Assembly: GCA_036703315.1 (NCBI GenBank)
Contig: DATNPH010000023.1
Location: forward strand, 1 to 40,250
DNA from: DATNPH01 sp036703315
GTDB taxonomy: Bacteria > Cyanobacteriota > Cyanobacteriia > Cyanobacteriales > Coleofasciculaceae
Direction of reading: 5' to 3'
Length of the DNA: 40,250 nt
Notes under the pieces: model-generated
What the model saw: the letters and a program-made list of their open reading frames with translations, nothing else
Told to the model about the DNA's origin: nothing
Databases searched by the model: none
Made by a program: the position numbers and the translations under genes
In this document: piece by piece, positions 25,862 through 33,883 of the stretch
How positions within the stretch are numbered: the first letter of the stretch is position 1
How the letters are laid out: every line of letters starts with the position of its first letter

Positions 25862-26959
25862 ATGGCGATAACTTCCTTTAGACAACAGTCTCAAGAACCT
25901 GAGCGGCAACCGCAGTCAACCAAGAAAACCAAGGGTCGCCGTAATAATGCCCACAAAAAACAAGCAGAAGACACAGACCTGTTGCTAGCAACAGCCATGG
26001 CTGACGAAGTCGGCAGCCAAGAAGAGAATATTCGACCGCAACGGTTGGCGGACTACATTGGACAAAAAGAATTAAAGAGTGTCCTGCAAATTGCGATTCA
26101 AGCGGCGAAAGCCAGAAATGAGTCCATGGATCACCTGCTTTTGTATGGCCCGCCGGGATTGGGTAAAACGACAATGTCGCTGATTTTAGCGACGGAGATG
26201 GGAGTCAATTGCAAAATTACGGCAGCACCAGCTTTAGAGCGTCCGCGAGACATTATGGGTATCCTGTGTAATCTGAAGCCAGGGGATATCTTGTTTATTG
26301 ACGAAATCCATCGTATGACGCGGATGACCGAGGAACTGCTGTATCCAGCGATGGAGGACTATCGATTAGATATCACAATTGGTAAGGGTCAGACTGCCCG
26401 CATCCGCAGTATCCCATTGCCTAAATTTACGTTGGTAGGGGCAACAACGCGTGTCGGTTCTCTAACTTCTCCATTGCGCGATCGCTTTGGTCTGATTCAG
26501 CGTCTGCGCTTCTACGAGCCAGATGAACTGAGTCTAATTGTACTGAGAACAGCCTCTCTTCTCCAAGCACCAGTAACGCAGGATGGCGCAGAGGAAATTG
26601 CCCGTCGTTCCCGTGGCACACCTAGAATTGCCAATCGACTTTTGAAACGGGTGCGGGACTATGCTCAGGTTAAGAACATTGCGCCGATTAACCAACAAGC
26701 AGCGGCAGAAGCACTAGAAGTATTTAATGTAGATCCCAAAGGTTTGGATTGGACAGACCGATTGGTGTTGAGTGTCATGATTGAACAATTCAATGGCGGA
26801 CCCGTCGGTTTAGAGGCAGTAGCCTCGGCGACCGGAGAAGATGCTCAAACGATAGAGGAAGTCTATGAGCCATATCTACTACAAATTGGTTATCTGCACC
26901 GAACACCCCGTGGGCGTGTGGCAACAGCTGCTGCTCGCAAGCACTTGGGCTATGAATAG
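25862..26959 (+). CDS. ruvB: Holliday junction branch migration ATPase RuvB
   Basis: RuvB is the hexameric AAA+ motor that, with RuvA, drives Holliday-junction branch migration. Walker A is at 96-104 (GPPGLGKTT), Walker B at 143-150 (ILFIDEIH), sensor 1 in GATTRVGSL, the arginine finger region in PLRDRFG, and the C-terminal winged helix ends in RTPRGRVAT. Residues 1-50 are a variable basic extension typical of cyanobacterial RuvB. ATG at 25862 is used. The gene is complete and stands alone, divergent from hisF. Confidence 0.97.
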   Translation: MAITSFRQQSQEPERQPQSTKKTKGRRNNAHKKQAEDTDLLLATAMADEVGSQEENIRPQRLADYIGQKELKSVLQIAIQAAKARNESMDHLLLYGPPGLGKTTMSLILATEMGVNCKITAAPALERPRDIMGILCNLKPGDILFIDEIHRMTRMTEELLYPAMEDYRLDITIGKGQTARIRSIPLPKFTLVGATTRVGSLTSPLRDRFGLIQRLRFYEPDELSLIVLRTASLLQAPVTQDGAEEIARRSRGTPRIANRLLKRVRDYAQVKNIAPINQQAAAEALEVFNVDPKGLDWTDRLVLSVMIEQFNGGPVGLEAVASATGEDAQTIEEVYEPYLLQIGYLHRTPRGRVATAAARKHLGYE

Positions 26960-27123
26960 TTAACTAAGATGTTAAACATTTAATAGTAATCAGGGGTGTC
27001 GATGGAGAACGAAGGCGTCAGGAGTTAGAAGAATAGAATTTGTGAGTTCTCCAATTTTAATTTTCCCAGTCTGACGGCTCAACCAATTAAACACAGGGTG
27101 CAATCTACAAGGATGAACAGCTT

Positions 27124-28044
27124 ATGACAGTAACCAAAAGCAATTTTTCTACCTTAGAACAATTGGAGCTATGGTTAGACCTAAGTGATGATAAGCAGGA
27201 TGCTGTTGTACGAGATTTGGAGGAGCAACTTCGGGGTGAGTATGTTTACCAATACACGTTGAGTTACACTGATAAGCCATCACTCCGCATTCCTACCTTT
27301 AAGCATTTGCCAACGGGATTAGAATTTAACCTGATTGTTGGTGGTCAGTTTAATATGGGCTTTTCAGTTCAAGAACAAGAGCTGCTGCAAAGACTTATTG
27401 ATGAAGAAAGTCCCTCTCTAGATAGTTGCGATTTCATGCGGCCTGTGCATAGAGTTCGTGTACAGCCTTTTCTGATTTCTCGATTCCCGATTTTAAATAC
27501 TTTTGCCCAAGAGCATCTTGAACTTGAGCCTGACGATTTTGTTTCCGAGTTTGCTGAAAATGACGATGATATTGTGCCAGCTTCTTTAACCAGAGAGCGA
27601 ATTGAAGTACTCCTGGAAAAGTTCGGCTTTCGCTTACCTTCTGAAGCACAGTGGGAGTATGCCTATCGGGGGGGAACTAGCACGTTATTCTACTGGGGTA
27701 ATGAGCTTCCAGATGATAAGACGTTGGAGAAAAAGATTTTACTTTATGAGTTTAGCGACCCCGAAGCTTGTAGAGAAGCGGCGAACCCCTTTGGTTTAGT
27801 TGGACTGTCGGTTGGTGAGTGGTGTGAAGACTCCTATCGTCCAGATTATAGCCACGCTTCAGGACATGATTTGCCCGTAGTTGGTCGTCCACCGTATGTG
27901 GCACGAGGTGGGGCTGCGATCGCGTGGCCTTGGCAGGAATGTGATGAGTGGATCATGTGTCTTTCGGCGATGAGAGAACAATCGGACTTCGAGTACCCAT
28001 TAGCCGGTCGTTTTGTCAAGGTACTGGACTTGAACAAAGGATGA
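27124..28044 (+). CDS. Formylglycine-generating-enzyme-like (SUMF1/EgtB/PvdO family) protein
   Basis: The 306-residue protein carries the FGE-sulfatase fold across about 60-300: the hallmark LPSEAQWEYAYRGG (about 178-191), a NPFGLVGLSVGEWCEDSYRP segment (about 222-241), and a C-terminal RGGAAIAWPW. Family members include copper-dependent formylglycine-generating enzymes and non-heme-iron sulfoxide synthases; in many bacterial members only the scaffold is kept. I do not see the paired active-site cysteines of true formylglycine-generating enzymes, so a divergent role is likely. The last codons and the stop lie in an AAGGATGAAG repeat that starts at 28036. Confidence 0.75.
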   Translation: MTVTKSNFSTLEQLELWLDLSDDKQDAVVRDLEEQLRGEYVYQYTLSYTDKPSLRIPTFKHLPTGLEFNLIVGGQFNMGFSVQEQELLQRLIDEESPSLDSCDFMRPVHRVRVQPFLISRFPILNTFAQEHLELEPDDFVSEFAENDDDIVPASLTRERIEVLLEKFGFRLPSEAQWEYAYRGGTSTLFYWGNELPDDKTLEKKILLYEFSDPEACREAANPFGLVGLSVGEWCEDSYRPDYSHASGHDLPVVGRPPYVARGGAAIAWPWQECDEWIMCLSAMREQSDFEYPLAGRFVKVLDLNKG

Positions 28045-28205
28045 AGATGTAAAGGATGAAGTATGAAAAAATTATAGAGTTTACATGTTGATTGGCTTTG
28101 ATTGTTCCACTAAATTTTGGTGGGAGCTTAAATTTCCCCACCTGTGTAGAGGCAGCAGACAAAGTTTCATCCTTCACACTTTATCCTTCATCCTTTATCC
28201 TTCAT
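28036..28205. repeat. Inverted AAGGATGAAG-type repeats between two genes
   Basis: Two tandem AAAGGATGAAG units lie at 28036-28062. The opposite orientation appears at 28166-28205 as CATCCTTCACACTTTATCC and a continuation of the same type. The intervening 100 bases form a potential large hairpin loop. The repeats make up the last codons of the gene before and lie right before the start of the gene after. Confidence 0.6.
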
Positions 28206-29012
28206 ATGATTCGCTGGATTCTGACTTTACTGTGTGTACTGCTGGTCTTTTGTTCAGCTGAACCTGTGATGGCGCAGGTTCAGATACCTGAATTGAATGA
28301 GGCTCAGGTGCAGCGACTGAATGATCTTAGGCAGAAAGCGTTTACAGCTACTGAGCTAGGGAACTTCCCAATTGCTGAAAGTTACTGGACTCAACTGATT
28401 GAGCTTTTGCCAGACAATCCAGTGGGCTGGAGTAATCGGGGGAATTCTCGGGTTAGTCAGAATAAGTTGGAAGAAGCGATCGCTGACTACAATCAATCCA
28501 TTGAGTTGGCTCCAGATGCGGCTGACCCCTATCTGAATCGCGGCACGGCGTTGGAAGCGCAGGGACGCTGGGATGAGGCAATAGCTGACTACAAGCGAGT
28601 GCTAGAACTCAACCCCAAGGATGCAATGGCTTTCAACAATCTGGGTAATGCTAAAGCTGGACAGGGACGCTGGGATGAGGCAATAGCTGACTACCAGAAG
28701 GCAGCCCAATTAGCTCCTAACTTTGCCTTTGCTCGTGCCAACTACGCTCTTGCGCTCTATCAAACGGGTCAGACACAAGAGGCGCTTCGCACCATGCGCA
28801 ATATCGTCCGTAAGTATCCTCAATTTCCAGATGTGCGGGCTGCCTTAACAGCCGCACTTTGGGAACAGGGAAAACAAGGTGAAGCAGAAAGTAATTGGGT
28901 AGCCGTTGTTGGTCTGGATGGGCGCTACAAAGATCTGGACTGGGTGAAAAACGTTCGTCGTTGGCCTCCGGTAATGGTCACTGCTCTAGAGAAGTTTTTG
29001 AAATTGCAATGA
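28206..29012 (+). CDS. Exported TPR-repeat protein
   Basis: With the start at ATG 28206 the product has 268 residues and begins with a clear signal peptide (MIRWILTLLCVLLVFCSAEP, then VMA-Q as likely cleavage site). Residues from about 35 to 230 form at least four tetratricopeptide repeats (for example EEAIADYNQSIELAPDAADP and RWDEAIADYKRVLELNPKDA), which act as protein-binding scaffolds. A longer open frame upstream reads through repeat DNA and lacks a signal peptide, so it is not used. Two TPR units share a 33-base stretch exactly. Location is expected to be the periplasm or thylakoid lumen; the partner is unknown. Confidence 0.85.
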   Translation: MIRWILTLLCVLLVFCSAEPVMAQVQIPELNEAQVQRLNDLRQKAFTATELGNFPIAESYWTQLIELLPDNPVGWSNRGNSRVSQNKLEEAIADYNQSIELAPDAADPYLNRGTALEAQGRWDEAIADYKRVLELNPKDAMAFNNLGNAKAGQGRWDEAIADYQKAAQLAPNFAFARANYALALYQTGQTQEALRTMRNIVRKYPQFPDVRAALTAALWEQGKQGEAESNWVAVVGLDGRYKDLDWVKNVRRWPPVMVTALEKFLKLQ

Positions 29013-29034
29013 TGAAAACTATTGAAGAAATCCT

Positions 29035-29700
29035 TTAACGTTTATTCTGCAATTTTGTCAGCTCTTCCTGAACACCAGCTGCTATCTGTAGCGCTTCATT
29101 TAAAAGACGACCATACTCACTAGCTCGATCATTCACTTGTAGAGTTTGCAATGTTCTTAAATTGGTTGCTAATAGCTCTGGATTACTAACAAGGAAACTT
29201 TGATTTTCCCGTAAAATCTTCTCTGCCCTGATCGCTTTCACTAAATCCTCTCTGGTGAGACTAAGGGCTTCAAGGACTTTTTGGCGATCGCTTAAACTCA
29301 TTTCTGTTGTTCCTGCCGCCTCTAGCTGATCATTGATGTGTATTGCTCTAATCACAGCATTGTATCGATCCACTTCATCGAACAAGCAGCATAGTGCAGC
29401 AGGGCTATTGCGTTTCAGCCAGAACCAACGCGTCGCCACAACAGCAATGGGTACCAAAATGAGAGTAACGATCGTGGCAAGCAGTGAACCACCGATTAAG
29501 GGAAGAATAACAAAAATGTGCAGCAAACCAACAATAATTGGTGTCAGAGCAAGGCTCAGTAAAACCTCTTGAAACAAAAAATTCAATCGGTCTTTAGCAT
29601 TATTGAGGATACTCGGTCTAAACACCTCCGTGGAGTCAACACCGCTTAAGTGTCTCAGTTCTCCCGGGGAAATTTCCAAGCCCTGCAAATCAGGTTGCAC
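29035..29700 (-). CDS. Two-helix membrane protein, tandem paralogue A
   Basis: The 221-residue protein starts MQPDLQGLEISPGELRHLSG, contains a hydrophobic hairpin at about 44-94 (two membrane segments), and ends in a long charged helical cytosolic domain (about 100-221) closing with LNEALQIAAGVQEELTKLQN. Its neighbour (29767-30411) shares the same start, topology and ending, so the two arose by tandem duplication. I do not recognise the family. The gap between them is 66 bases on the same strand, so co-transcription is likely. Confidence 0.72.
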   Translation of the reverse strand: MQPDLQGLEISPGELRHLSGVDSTEVFRPSILNNAKDRLNFLFQEVLLSLALTPIIVGLLHIFVILPLIGGSLLATIVTLILVPIAVVATRWFWLKRNSPAALCCLFDEVDRYNAVIRAIHINDQLEAAGTTEMSLSDRQKVLEALSLTREDLVKAIRAEKILRENQSFLVSNPELLATNLRTLQTLQVNDRASEYGRLLNEALQIAAGVQEELTKLQNKR

Positions 29701-29766
29701 AGACTATGCTGCTCCTTTTATCATCTATTAATTTGTAATCTAGGCTTAGAGGCTAGCCTTAATTCC

Positions 29767-30411
29767 CTACAAACGCTGATTTTGCAGCTTTCGCATTTCC
29801 TCTTGTACATCCACGACAATTTGTAAGGCTTCATTTAATATTTGTCCATGCTCACTCGCTTGGTCACTCACTTGCATGGCTGTCAAAGCCATCAAGTTAT
29901 TGTCAAATAGCTCAGAATTCAACTTGATAAAGCTCTCGTTTTCCCGAAGAATTCGCTCGGTCTTCAACGCACGAATGATATCTTCTCTTGCCAGCCTTAG
30001 TGCCTCAATTACCTGCTCCCGGTTTCTCAAGCGCACACTGACATTCCCTACGGCTTCTATTTGGTCATTAATATCGATCGCTTGAATTATAGAATTAAAT
30101 CGCTGAACATCCTCAAATATATTTACAAGAATTCGATGTTTGCTAGTGAAATAAATTTTTCTAATATCTGTGAACAATAAGCTGAAAGCCGCCGCCGTAT
30201 GAATTGTAATTAACGAGAATAGCTGTTCAGGAAATACCTTTACAAGAACATAACCACTAAAACAGATTAAAATAATTATCAGGAGCGTTTTACTAATCTC
30301 AGATAAAAATTTAGTAAGGGTTGGTGGTCTAAAGACAGCATTAACACTCACACCGCTACAGTGCTTTAATTCTCCCTTGGTAATTTTCAATCCTTGTAAA
30401 TCAGTTTGCAT
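29767..30411 (-). CDS. Two-helix membrane protein, tandem paralogue B
   Basis: The 214-residue protein begins MQTDLQGLKITKGELKHCSG and has its membrane hairpin at about 38-84, then a helical domain with FNSIIQAIDINDQIEAVGNV and the ending LNEALQIVVDVQEEMRKLQN. It lines up with paralogue A over its whole length (the VFRP, INDQxEA, RAEKILREN-like and LNEALQI motifs are shared), while the membrane part has diverged strongly. It is the first gene of the probable two-gene unit. Function is unknown; the conserved cytosolic half suggests protein interaction or heteromer formation. Confidence 0.72.
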   Translation of the reverse strand: MQTDLQGLKITKGELKHCSGVSVNAVFRPPTLTKFLSEISKTLLIIILICFSGYVLVKVFPEQLFSLITIHTAAAFSLLFTDIRKIYFTSKHRILVNIFEDVQRFNSIIQAIDINDQIEAVGNVSVRLRNREQVIEALRLAREDIIRALKTERILRENESFIKLNSELFDNNLMALTAMQVSDQASEHGQILNEALQIVVDVQEEMRKLQNQRL

Positions 30412-30762
30412 TTCAGTAGGTCGTGATAGCAGCGTGTCGGCCTGGAAAAAGTGCTCTTCGTTTACACAGTAGGCAGATAGCGATCAAGGAGCGTTCTAAA
30501 ACCTGCATCTAGCCTAGCTTAGCTTTCGGAACCTCTCCACTCCTTTCTTGTGACATTGTGACATGTACGAAGTTCTTTCACTGGTTTGTGCTGGGTAAGG
30601 GGAAGTGTGTATTTTTGGAGCTGGGATACATTCAGGTTTTGATGAACGCTAAAAGCCCAGCTCTTTTTGGCTGGGCTTTTATCTATGGCTATTTCACTAC
30701 ACAGGTCAATTGAGCTAGCAGTTGCTCCAAGAGGAGGCTAGGGATAGCGAACCTGCATTGAT
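30412..30762. other. Intergenic region holding a strong terminator
   Basis: These 351 bases separate the end of fasciclin gene 1 from the start of membrane paralogue B. Apart from the terminator at 30651-30680 I see no gene. Bases 30412-30650 are expected to hold the promoter for the membrane pair. Confidence 0.55.
30651..30680 (-). terminator. Strong bidirectional-type terminator
   Basis: AAAAGCCCAGC (30651-30661) and GCTGGGCTTTT (30670-30680) form a perfect 11-bp stem with an 8-base loop and T-runs on both strands. It lies about 80 bases after the stop of the - strand fasciclin gene, which it should terminate. Confidence 0.85.
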
Positions 30763-31164
30763 TTAAGCAGGAAGCAGCACAGTGTCAATGACATGGATTA
30801 CACCATTATCGGCTTCGACATCCGGGGTCACAACTGTGGCGTCGTTCACCTTGACACCGCTAGAGGCGTCAATTTTGACATCTGAACCTTCAACAGTAGT
30901 TGCCTTATCGAGCTTGACAACGTCAGAAGACAATACTTTGCCAGAAACAACATGATAAGTCAGGATTTTCGTCAGCTTAGGGATATCGTTCAGCAGAGAA
31001 TCCACAGTCCCCTCAGGCAGCTTGGCAAAAGCCTCGTCGGTAGGTGCAAAAACGGTAAAAGGACCAGGACTCTTTAGGGTATCTACCAAACCAGCAGCTT
31101 TAACAGCAGCCACGAGAGTGTTAAAAGAACCAGCGCTAACGGCGGTATCTACGATATCTGGCAT
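30763..31164 (-). CDS. Fasciclin-domain protein 1
   Basis: The 133-residue product is one complete fasciclin (FAS1) domain: the H1 region TVFAPTDEAFAKLPEGTVDS and the H2 region NGVIHVIDTVLLPA are both present, with the YHVVSGKV strand between. FAS1 domains mediate adhesion or protein contacts. There is no signal peptide, so either it stays in the cytoplasm or leaves by another route. It is a tandem paralogue of 31397-31810, with a 29-base identical stretch. A terminator follows at 30651-30680. Confidence 0.92.
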   Translation of the reverse strand: MPDIVDTAVSAGSFNTLVAAVKAAGLVDTLKSPGPFTVFAPTDEAFAKLPEGTVDSLLNDIPKLTKILTYHVVSGKVLSSDVVKLDKATTVEGSDVKIDASSGVKVNDATVVTPDVEADNGVIHVIDTVLLPA

Positions 31165-31356
31165 ATTTGTTGCTTAATGTAAAGTTATCTGTAAATTAAT
31201 GTAAAGCAACTTTCAGATTAAGGGCGTGTTCTGGATCACAAACACCATAGATAAAGTCCGCACTTAGAGATAGTTAAGCCAATCCCTCTCTTAGAAGAGG
31301 AGTCAAGAGCGTGCAACAGAAGTTAAACGCACCTGAAATTTTGTAAAGTTGTATTA

Positions 31357-31391
31357 GTCATAAGAGCACCTTTGCAACAAGCTCTTATGAC
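31357..31391. other. Perfect 11-bp hairpin between the fasciclin genes
   Basis: GTCATAAGAGC (31357-31367) is exactly repeated in inverse at 31381-31391 around a 13-base loop, immediately after the stop of fasciclin gene 2. On the - strand no strong T-run follows, so it could be a weak terminator or an mRNA-stabilising or processing hairpin. Confidence 0.55.
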
Positions 31392-31396
31392 AAAGA

Positions 31397-31810
31397 TTAG
31401 AACTCCATGATCGCTGGCATCAAGATGGAGTCAATGACGTGGATGACGCCGTTGTCGGCGAGCATATCTGGTTCCAGCACGATTGCCTGATTTATCTTGT
31501 AGCCCTTGGAGGTATCAACAACCAGCACTGAACCTTCAAGCGTTGGTGCTTCCTCGATCTGAAGTAGGTCATCACTCCTGACATCACCAGGGACAATGTG
31601 ATAAGCCACAATTTTCCTAAGCCTTGAGACATCCTGCAATAATTCGTCTAACACTCCCTCTGGCATTCTGGCAAATGCCTCATCAACGGGCGCAAAGACA
31701 GCAAATGGACCAGGACTCTTTAGGGTATCTACCAACTCGGTAGTCTCCATCGTTTTGATCAGTGTGTTGAACGAACCGGCATTGATCAGAGTCTCTAAAA
31801 GGTCAGCCAT
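31397..31810 (-). CDS. Fasciclin-domain protein 2
   Basis: The 137-residue single FAS1 domain shows AVFAPVDEAFARMPEGVLDE (H1), YHIVPGDV and NGVIHVIDSILMPA (H2). It is clearly homologous to the next gene but has diverged at most positions apart from the VDTLKSPGPF segment. Like it, it lacks a signal peptide. The 232-base gap contains an 11-bp hairpin, so the two genes may be separately regulated. Role unknown. Confidence 0.92.
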   Translation of the reverse strand: MADLLETLINAGSFNTLIKTMETTELVDTLKSPGPFAVFAPVDEAFARMPEGVLDELLQDVSRLRKIVAYHIVPGDVRSDDLLQIEEAPTLEGSVLVVDTSKGYKINQAIVLEPDMLADNGVIHVIDSILMPAIMEF

Positions 31811-31894
31811 GAGTTTTCGTTGTAAATGAATGTCCTGTTAAGGATTACAACAGGTCAGGCTTAACAAGCATCTTTCAAAGGATGTAGTTGTTGC

Positions 31895-32875
31895 TCAATG
31901 ACTAGAAGTTATTCCCCGTTGCTGCAACTGTTGTATGAAAAACTCTTCCAAAGAGGCGCGAGAAAGGTTCATGGTAATCAGTTGAGCACCCATGAGGCGG
32001 AGCGTCGCGAGAAATTCTTGGGGTTCTCCCTGCAATTGACCATACCAACAATCATCATCGAATGCCAGGGGTTTGATCCAGCGTTTGAGGATTTCGAGGT
32101 TGCCGCCTCTGCCTCTAATTTGATAAGTTTCAGCAGCACCCAATAGCTCATCCAGGGAGCCAGTACAAATTAATTCTCCATCAGCAAGTATAGCGACGCG
32201 ATCGCAAATTTTCTCGACATCTGACAGCACATGGCTATTGAAGAAAATCGTCTTGCCTTGAGCTTTGAGAGAAAGAATAATTTCCCGGATCTGGTAGCGT
32301 CCTATGGGGTCAAGTCCAGACATCGGTTCATCCAGAAATACGACTTCTGGATCGTTAATCAGTGCTTGTGCCATACCAATGCGCTGGAGCATCCCTTTAG
32401 AATACTGTCGCAGTTGCTTTTTACGGGCTGCTGACTGAGACAATCCAACTAAATCTAGCAGTAGGGGAATACGTTGCTCCTGTATGTCTACAGGGATTTC
32501 AAATAGCCCAGCGATCAACTCTAAAAACTCCCAGCCGGTGAGATACTCGTAGAAGTAGGCGTTTTCTGGAAGGTAACCAATTCGCTGTTTGACTTGTTGG
32601 TTGCCAATTGGACTTCCTAGTAACCATGCTCGCCCCGATGTCGGACGTACAATTCCGAGCAACGTCTTCAATAGTGTTGTTTTACCTGCCCCATTAGGCC
32701 CGAGTAAGCCAAAGGTTTCTCCCTGATAGACGGTGAGAGAGCAATTCTTCAACGATTCAATTTTTTGATTTAGCCAGAAGCCAGTGCGGTAGACCTTTGT
32801 CAATTCATAAGTCTGTACCACCGGTATCTGATCCAAAACAGTTATTGCACCTGGCAAGTCGGCAGTAGGATTCAT
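31895..32875 (-). CDS. ABC transporter ATP-binding protein (ABC-2 / CcmA type)
   Basis: The 326-residue ATPase has Walker A GPNGAGKTT (about 58-66), Q-loop GYLPE (about 98-102), signature YSKGMLQR (about 158-165), Walker B VVFLDEPMSGLDP (about 178-190) and the switch His in FFNSHVLSD. The last ~100 residues form the extension common in ABC-2 exporters and end in the LEEFFIQQL motif. No permease is encoded beside it: the next genes are the fasciclin pair and, across a 250-base gap, a small membrane protein. It must work with a membrane subunit encoded elsewhere; substrate unknown. Confidence 0.9.
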   Translation of the reverse strand: MNPTADLPGAITVLDQIPVVQTYELTKVYRTGFWLNQKIESLKNCSLTVYQGETFGLLGPNGAGKTTLLKTLLGIVRPTSGRAWLLGSPIGNQQVKQRIGYLPENAYFYEYLTGWEFLELIAGLFEIPVDIQEQRIPLLLDLVGLSQSAARKKQLRQYSKGMLQRIGMAQALINDPEVVFLDEPMSGLDPIGRYQIREIILSLKAQGKTIFFNSHVLSDVEKICDRVAILADGELICTGSLDELLGAAETYQIRGRGGNLEILKRWIKPLAFDDDCWYGQLQGEPQEFLATLRLMGAQLITMNLSRASLEEFFIQQLQQRGITSSH

Positions 32876-33032
32876 TCTGGTTAATGCGATCGCTCAAGTC
32901 TATTGAGTCATGATTCCCTATTGTGCCTACTTTCGTGTCACGGCGGCAGATTTAAGAATTATCTGTGGAGTTAAGAGTGCATAAGTGGTTTTGGGTCAAG
33001 AGATATGGAAAGAACAATGCATGTTTGGCGAT

Positions 33033-33068
33033 ACCCCACTAGGCTTGGAGATAGTGGGGTTTTTCTTT
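33033..33068 (+). terminator. Orphan + strand terminator
   Basis: ACCCCACTA (33033-33041) and TAGTGGGGT (33052-33060) form a perfect 9-bp stem followed by TTTTTCTTT. No gene on the + strand ends upstream (the nearest is a - strand gene starting at 32875). It may terminate a small RNA from 32880-33030, or attenuate transcription into the gene at 33126. Confidence 0.7.
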
Positions 33069-33125
33069 AGGCTGTGGCAAAGTTTGTATATAGGCAGATA
33101 CATAAACTTTAACTAGAGGAATCCC

Positions 33126-33365
33126 ATGGATCGCTCCAAAATTATTGCCATTATTACAGGTGCAATTTCTCTATTGCTGGCGATCGCCTACCTAACCATT
33201 GTCCAGCTTTTGGACTTCCGAGGTGAGATGATCCCGGCACCAGTCAGTCAGTTGCCACAAGGAGTAGAAGTTGCTTCTCTATACCCGGTTGAGATGTTCC
33301 CATCCCCCGGACTTCGTCCCGCTACGCTAACATCCCCCTCATCCCCCAACTCCTTCTCTCACTAG
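33126..33365 (+). CDS. Small single-span membrane protein with repeat-encoded tail
   Basis: The first ~42 residues (MDRSKIIAIITGAISLLLAI, then LTIVQLLDFRGEM and IPAP) look like a conserved small cyanobacterial membrane protein with one transmembrane helix. A GAGGAA site lies just before ATG 33126. From about residue 58 on, the reading frame (PSPGLRPATLTSPSSPNSFS) is encoded by repeat DNA that starts at 33300, so the natural C-terminus may have been replaced. Function unknown. Confidence 0.65.
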   Translation: MDRSKIIAIITGAISLLLAIAYLTIVQLLDFRGEMIPAPVSQLPQGVEVASLYPVEMFPSPGLRPATLTSPSSPNSFSH

Positions 33366-33769
33366 GGGAGAAGGGGAGCTAGAAAGGTAAACTCTTCTTG
33401 CTTCTTGCTCCCCTCTCCCTTGATGGGAGAGGGGTTGGGGGTGAGGGTGGACAACTTTAAAATCAAAAGACAGGGGTTGAAATGGATTGGGAGCAGAAAG
33501 CAGCCGCTTATGCTAAAGCTGGAATTGCTGATTACTGGGTATTGAATGTGAGCAAGCGGCAAGTTCATGTGTTTCGGGAACCAGAAGGTGAAAGTTATCA
33601 ACAAGAAATTCTCCTGAATGAGGATGCTACCCTTTCATTGGTTGCCTTTCCAGAAATTGAAGTCTCGATTAATCAGTTATTTCCCTCAAAGAAGCGATAA
33701 GTGATTGCTGGTGCTGTGAGATTGAGAAGGTGCGTGAAGCGGTAGCGTTAGCGCAGCGAGACGAAGCCA
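33309..33769. repeat. Composite repeat patch with inverted ends
   Basis: GTTAGCGTAGCGGGACGAAG (reverse complement of 33312-33331) recurs at 33747-33766 as GTTAGCGCAGCGAGACGAAG, giving inverted copies flanking the patch. Inside, CCCCCTCATCCCCCAAC (33333-33349) pairs imperfectly with GTTGGGGGTGAGGG (33433-33446), and two local hairpins (CTTCTCTCACTAGGGGAGAAG-like and CTCTCCC/GGGAGAG) sit within. The Uma2 remnant lies between the repeat core and the right copy. Confidence 0.6.
33482..33700 (+). pseudogene. Uma2-family endonuclease, C-terminal remnant
   Basis: The 72 codons resemble the C-terminal part of Uma2 (DUF820) restriction-like nucleases: EQKAAAYAKAGIADYWVLNV, the strand VHVFREPEGESYQ, and the ending LVAFPEIEVSINQLFP. 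The nuclease core with its PD-(D/E)XK residues upstream is missing and is replaced by repeat DNA. The ATG at 33482 is the first possible start and may not be used. Confidence 0.72.
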
Positions 33770-33883
33770 GGAACGAGTATCAGCTGAATCACAGGAGCTT
33801 GACGGCTGATTGGGTATTAGATGATATACGATAGGATGTGCCAAACGATGTGCTTAGGCAAAGGCATCGCTGAGGAAGAATCA

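Noticed and set aside
28092..28205. Upstream extension of the TPR protein
   Set aside because: It reads through inverted repeat DNA and would hide a good signal peptide that begins at ATG 28206.
29035..30411. Link of the two membrane paralogues with the TRADD-N-like membrane protein at 8680
   Set aside because: Topology is loosely similar, but no shared motif is visible by eye, so I do not group them.
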